The notes under the pieces were generated by a model, which was not told where the DNA came from, ran no database searches, and saw nothing but the letters and a program-made list of their open reading frames with translations. From positions 1 to 7,516 of the forward strand of contig JAIXYA010000142.1 in the NCBI GenBank assembly GCA_027490485.1: a stretch of 7,516 nucleotides of DNA. Direction: 5' to 3'. This DNA is from Comamonadaceae bacterium. Its GTDB lineage: Bacteria > Pseudomonadota > Gammaproteobacteria > Burkholderiales > Burkholderiaceae_C. A program made the translations under genes and the position numbers. Below, piece after piece: positions 6,475-7,516 of the stretch (positions are counted from its first letter, which is position 1; the number at the start of each line of letters is the position of its first letter).

Positions 6475-7469
6475 TGCGCCAACCAGTGCATATAGCGGGT
6501 CACGCCGGTTTGCACATCGGCAAACACATGGTCGCAGCCGCTGGCACGAAGTGCGCTCAGGTCGGCTTGGGTAAAGCACTGGTATTTGCCACGCAGCGCA
6601 TCGGGGAAATCGATGTAGCGGATGCTTTGGTCTTTCACCGCTTGCGCCATGGCCAAGGGCGGTTCTTGCTGTTCGTCACGGGCGGCATTCACCACGGCCA
6701 GCGCCACGTCGTTGAAAGGTTGGGCGCGGCCTGTCCCTAAATTGAACAAACCGTTTTGGGTGGGATGGTCAAAGAACCACAGGTTCACCGCTACCACGTC
6801 GTCGATGAACACAAAGTCGCGTTCTTGTTCACCAGCGGCATAACCACCGTAGTCGGCAAACAGTTTCACATGACCTTCTTTGCGCAGTTGGTGAAATTGG
6901 TGAAACGCTACGCTGGCCATGCGGCCTTTGTGCTGCTCGCGTGGGCCGTAGACATTGAAGTAGCGAAAACCCACCACTTGGGCGGTGTTCTTGGCAAAGT
7001 CAGCGCCCATTTCGCGGCGCATCCGTTGGTCAAACAAGAGCTTGGAGTAGCCGTAAACATTCAGCGGTTTCTCATGCTCAGGGGTTTCCACAAAGCTGCT
7101 GGATCCCCCATAGGTGGCGGCCGATGAGGCATACAACAAGCGCACACCTTGCGCCTGACAGGCGCTCCACAATTGGCATGACACGCCGTAGTTGTTGCTC
7201 ATCATGAACTGACCGTCGGTCTCCATGGTGTCGCTGCAAGCGCCTTCATGGAACACGGCTTCTACCTTGCCAAACTCTCGTTTGGCAAACGCTTCGTAAA
7301 ACACGCTGTGGTCGATGTAGTCGGCGATTTGCAAATCAGCCAGGTTGCGAAACTTGTCGCCATCGCGCAAATCATCGACCGCAATGATGTCGGTGATGCC
7401 ACGCTGGTTCAAACCTTTGACAATGTTGCTGCCGATGAAACCCGCAGCGCCCGTGACAACAATTTTCAT
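6465..7469 (-). CDS. hldD: ADP-L-glycero-D-manno-heptose 6-epimerase HldD
   Basis: HldD (RfaD/WaaD) epimerises ADP-D-glycero-D-manno-heptose to the L-glycero form, the last step in making the heptose donor for the lipopolysaccharide inner core; it is cytosolic and uses NADP. The product is 334 residues against 310 in E. coli and aligns along its length. The Rossmann motif is GAAGFIG (7-13); HEGACSDT (74-81), [10 protein letters not shown] (113-122), the short-chain dehydrogenase Y-x-x-x-K as Y139 and K143 (NVYGYSK), [11 protein letters not shown] (168-178) and [11 protein letters not shown] (180-190) are family hallmarks. The extra length comes from an insert near YGGYAAGEQ and another before [18 protein letters not shown] eight bases before the ATG supports the start, which overlaps the upstream kinase stop as ATGA. 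A palindromic terminator covers the stop codon. Confidence 0.98.
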   Translation of the reverse strand: MKIVVTGAAGFIGSNIVKGLNQRGITDIIAVDDLRDGDKFRNLADLQIADYIDHSVFYEAFAKREFGKVEAVFHEGACSDTMETDGQFMMSNNYGVSCQLWSACQAQGVRLLYASSAATYGGSSSFVETPEHEKPLNVYGYSKLLFDQRMRREMGADFAKNTAQVVGFRYFNVYGPREQHKGRMASVAFHQFHQLRKEGHVKLFADYGGYAAGEQERDFVFIDDVVAVNLWFFDHPTQNGLFNLGTGRAQPFNDVALAVVNAARDEQQEPPLAMAQAVKDQSIRYIDFPDALRGKYQCFTQADLSALRASGCDHVFADVQTGVTRYMHWLAHNA

Positions 7470-7516
7470 GCGAACAACTCCTGGTAAGTCACACCAGCGG
7501 TACCAAACTTGCCCAC
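7466..7516 (-). CDS. Heptose kinase RfaE1/HldA type, last 16 codons (cut by right edge)
   Basis: Upstream of hldD, the minus strand has an open frame to the window edge that reads [16 protein letters not shown] and then stops with TGA. This matches the end of the kinase domain of D-glycero-beta-D-manno-heptose-7-phosphate kinase, where E. coli HldE has VGKLGTSTVSPIEL before its linker to the nucleotidyltransferase domain. Here the protein stops instead, which suggests the single-domain kinase found where hldE is split in two genes. Kinase and epimerase belong to the same ADP-heptose pathway, and the ATGA overlap with hldD suggests one operon. Only 16 residues are visible, so the call leans on context. 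Confidence 0.72.
   Translation of the reverse strand: MGKFGTAGVTYQELFA
7478..7482 (-). promoter_or_regulatory. Shine-Dalgarno of hldD inside the kinase 3' end
   Basis: AGGAG lies eight bases before the hldD ATG, within the final codons of the upstream kinase gene. It is the clearest ribosome binding site in the window and fixes the hldD start. Confidence 0.75.

Noticed and set aside
6458..6740. Plus-strand frame antisense to hldD (6474-6740)
   Set aside because: Antisense shadow of a very well conserved gene, with no signature of its own.

Overview
The window looks like chromosomal DNA of a betaproteobacterium, probably order Burkholderiales and perhaps a Comamonadaceae-like lineage. The basis is a recC-recB order with no ptrA between the genes, a single-domain RfaE1-type heptose kinase coupled to a 334-residue HldD, and a ComEA-like gene directly after hldD. 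This placement rests on recalled gene order and protein features, not on a database search. Every supported gene lies on the minus strand, so the biological order runs from the right edge to the left edge.

Right part (about 6448-7516): the last 16 codons of an ADP-heptose pathway kinase (RfaE1/HldA type) overlap by 4 nt with a complete hldD, which makes the ADP-L-glycero-D-manno-heptose used for the lipopolysaccharide inner core. A palindrome over the hldD stop codon, followed by a run of six T, is a plausible terminator. Next comes a small secreted helix-hairpin-helix protein of the ComEA type (6095-6379), with a perfect 9-bp hairpin sitting against its start codon.

Middle part (about 5430-6094): a two-gene toxin-antitoxin module with a Phd/YefM-fold antitoxin and a RelE-type mRNA-cleaving toxin (StbDE-like pairing). 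The AT-rich leader holds two overlapping inverted repeats whose centres are 12 bp apart, directly beside a candidate -10 box. This is a good candidate autoregulatory operator. The toxin stretch is about 50% GC by hand count, against roughly 60-68% in two 60-bp samples of recC, so acquisition by transfer is plausible. A short imperfect direct repeat lies at the toxin 3' end.

Left part (1-5428): complete recC followed by recB through an ATGA overlap. recB is cut by the left edge after about 655 codons; its N-terminal helicase motifs are present and its C-terminal nuclease domain lies outside. recD would be expected further left, but this cannot be seen. The toxin gene is 47 bp from recC, with no clear terminator, promoter or Shine-Dalgarno sequence between them, so readthrough from the toxin-antitoxin promoter into recCB is possible.

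No rRNA, tRNA, CRISPR array or insertion sequence was seen. No gene here requires an entirely new system. The most unusual points are the operator architecture, the toxin-antitoxin/recCB linkage, the comEA start hairpin and the changed Chi-contact positions in RecC.
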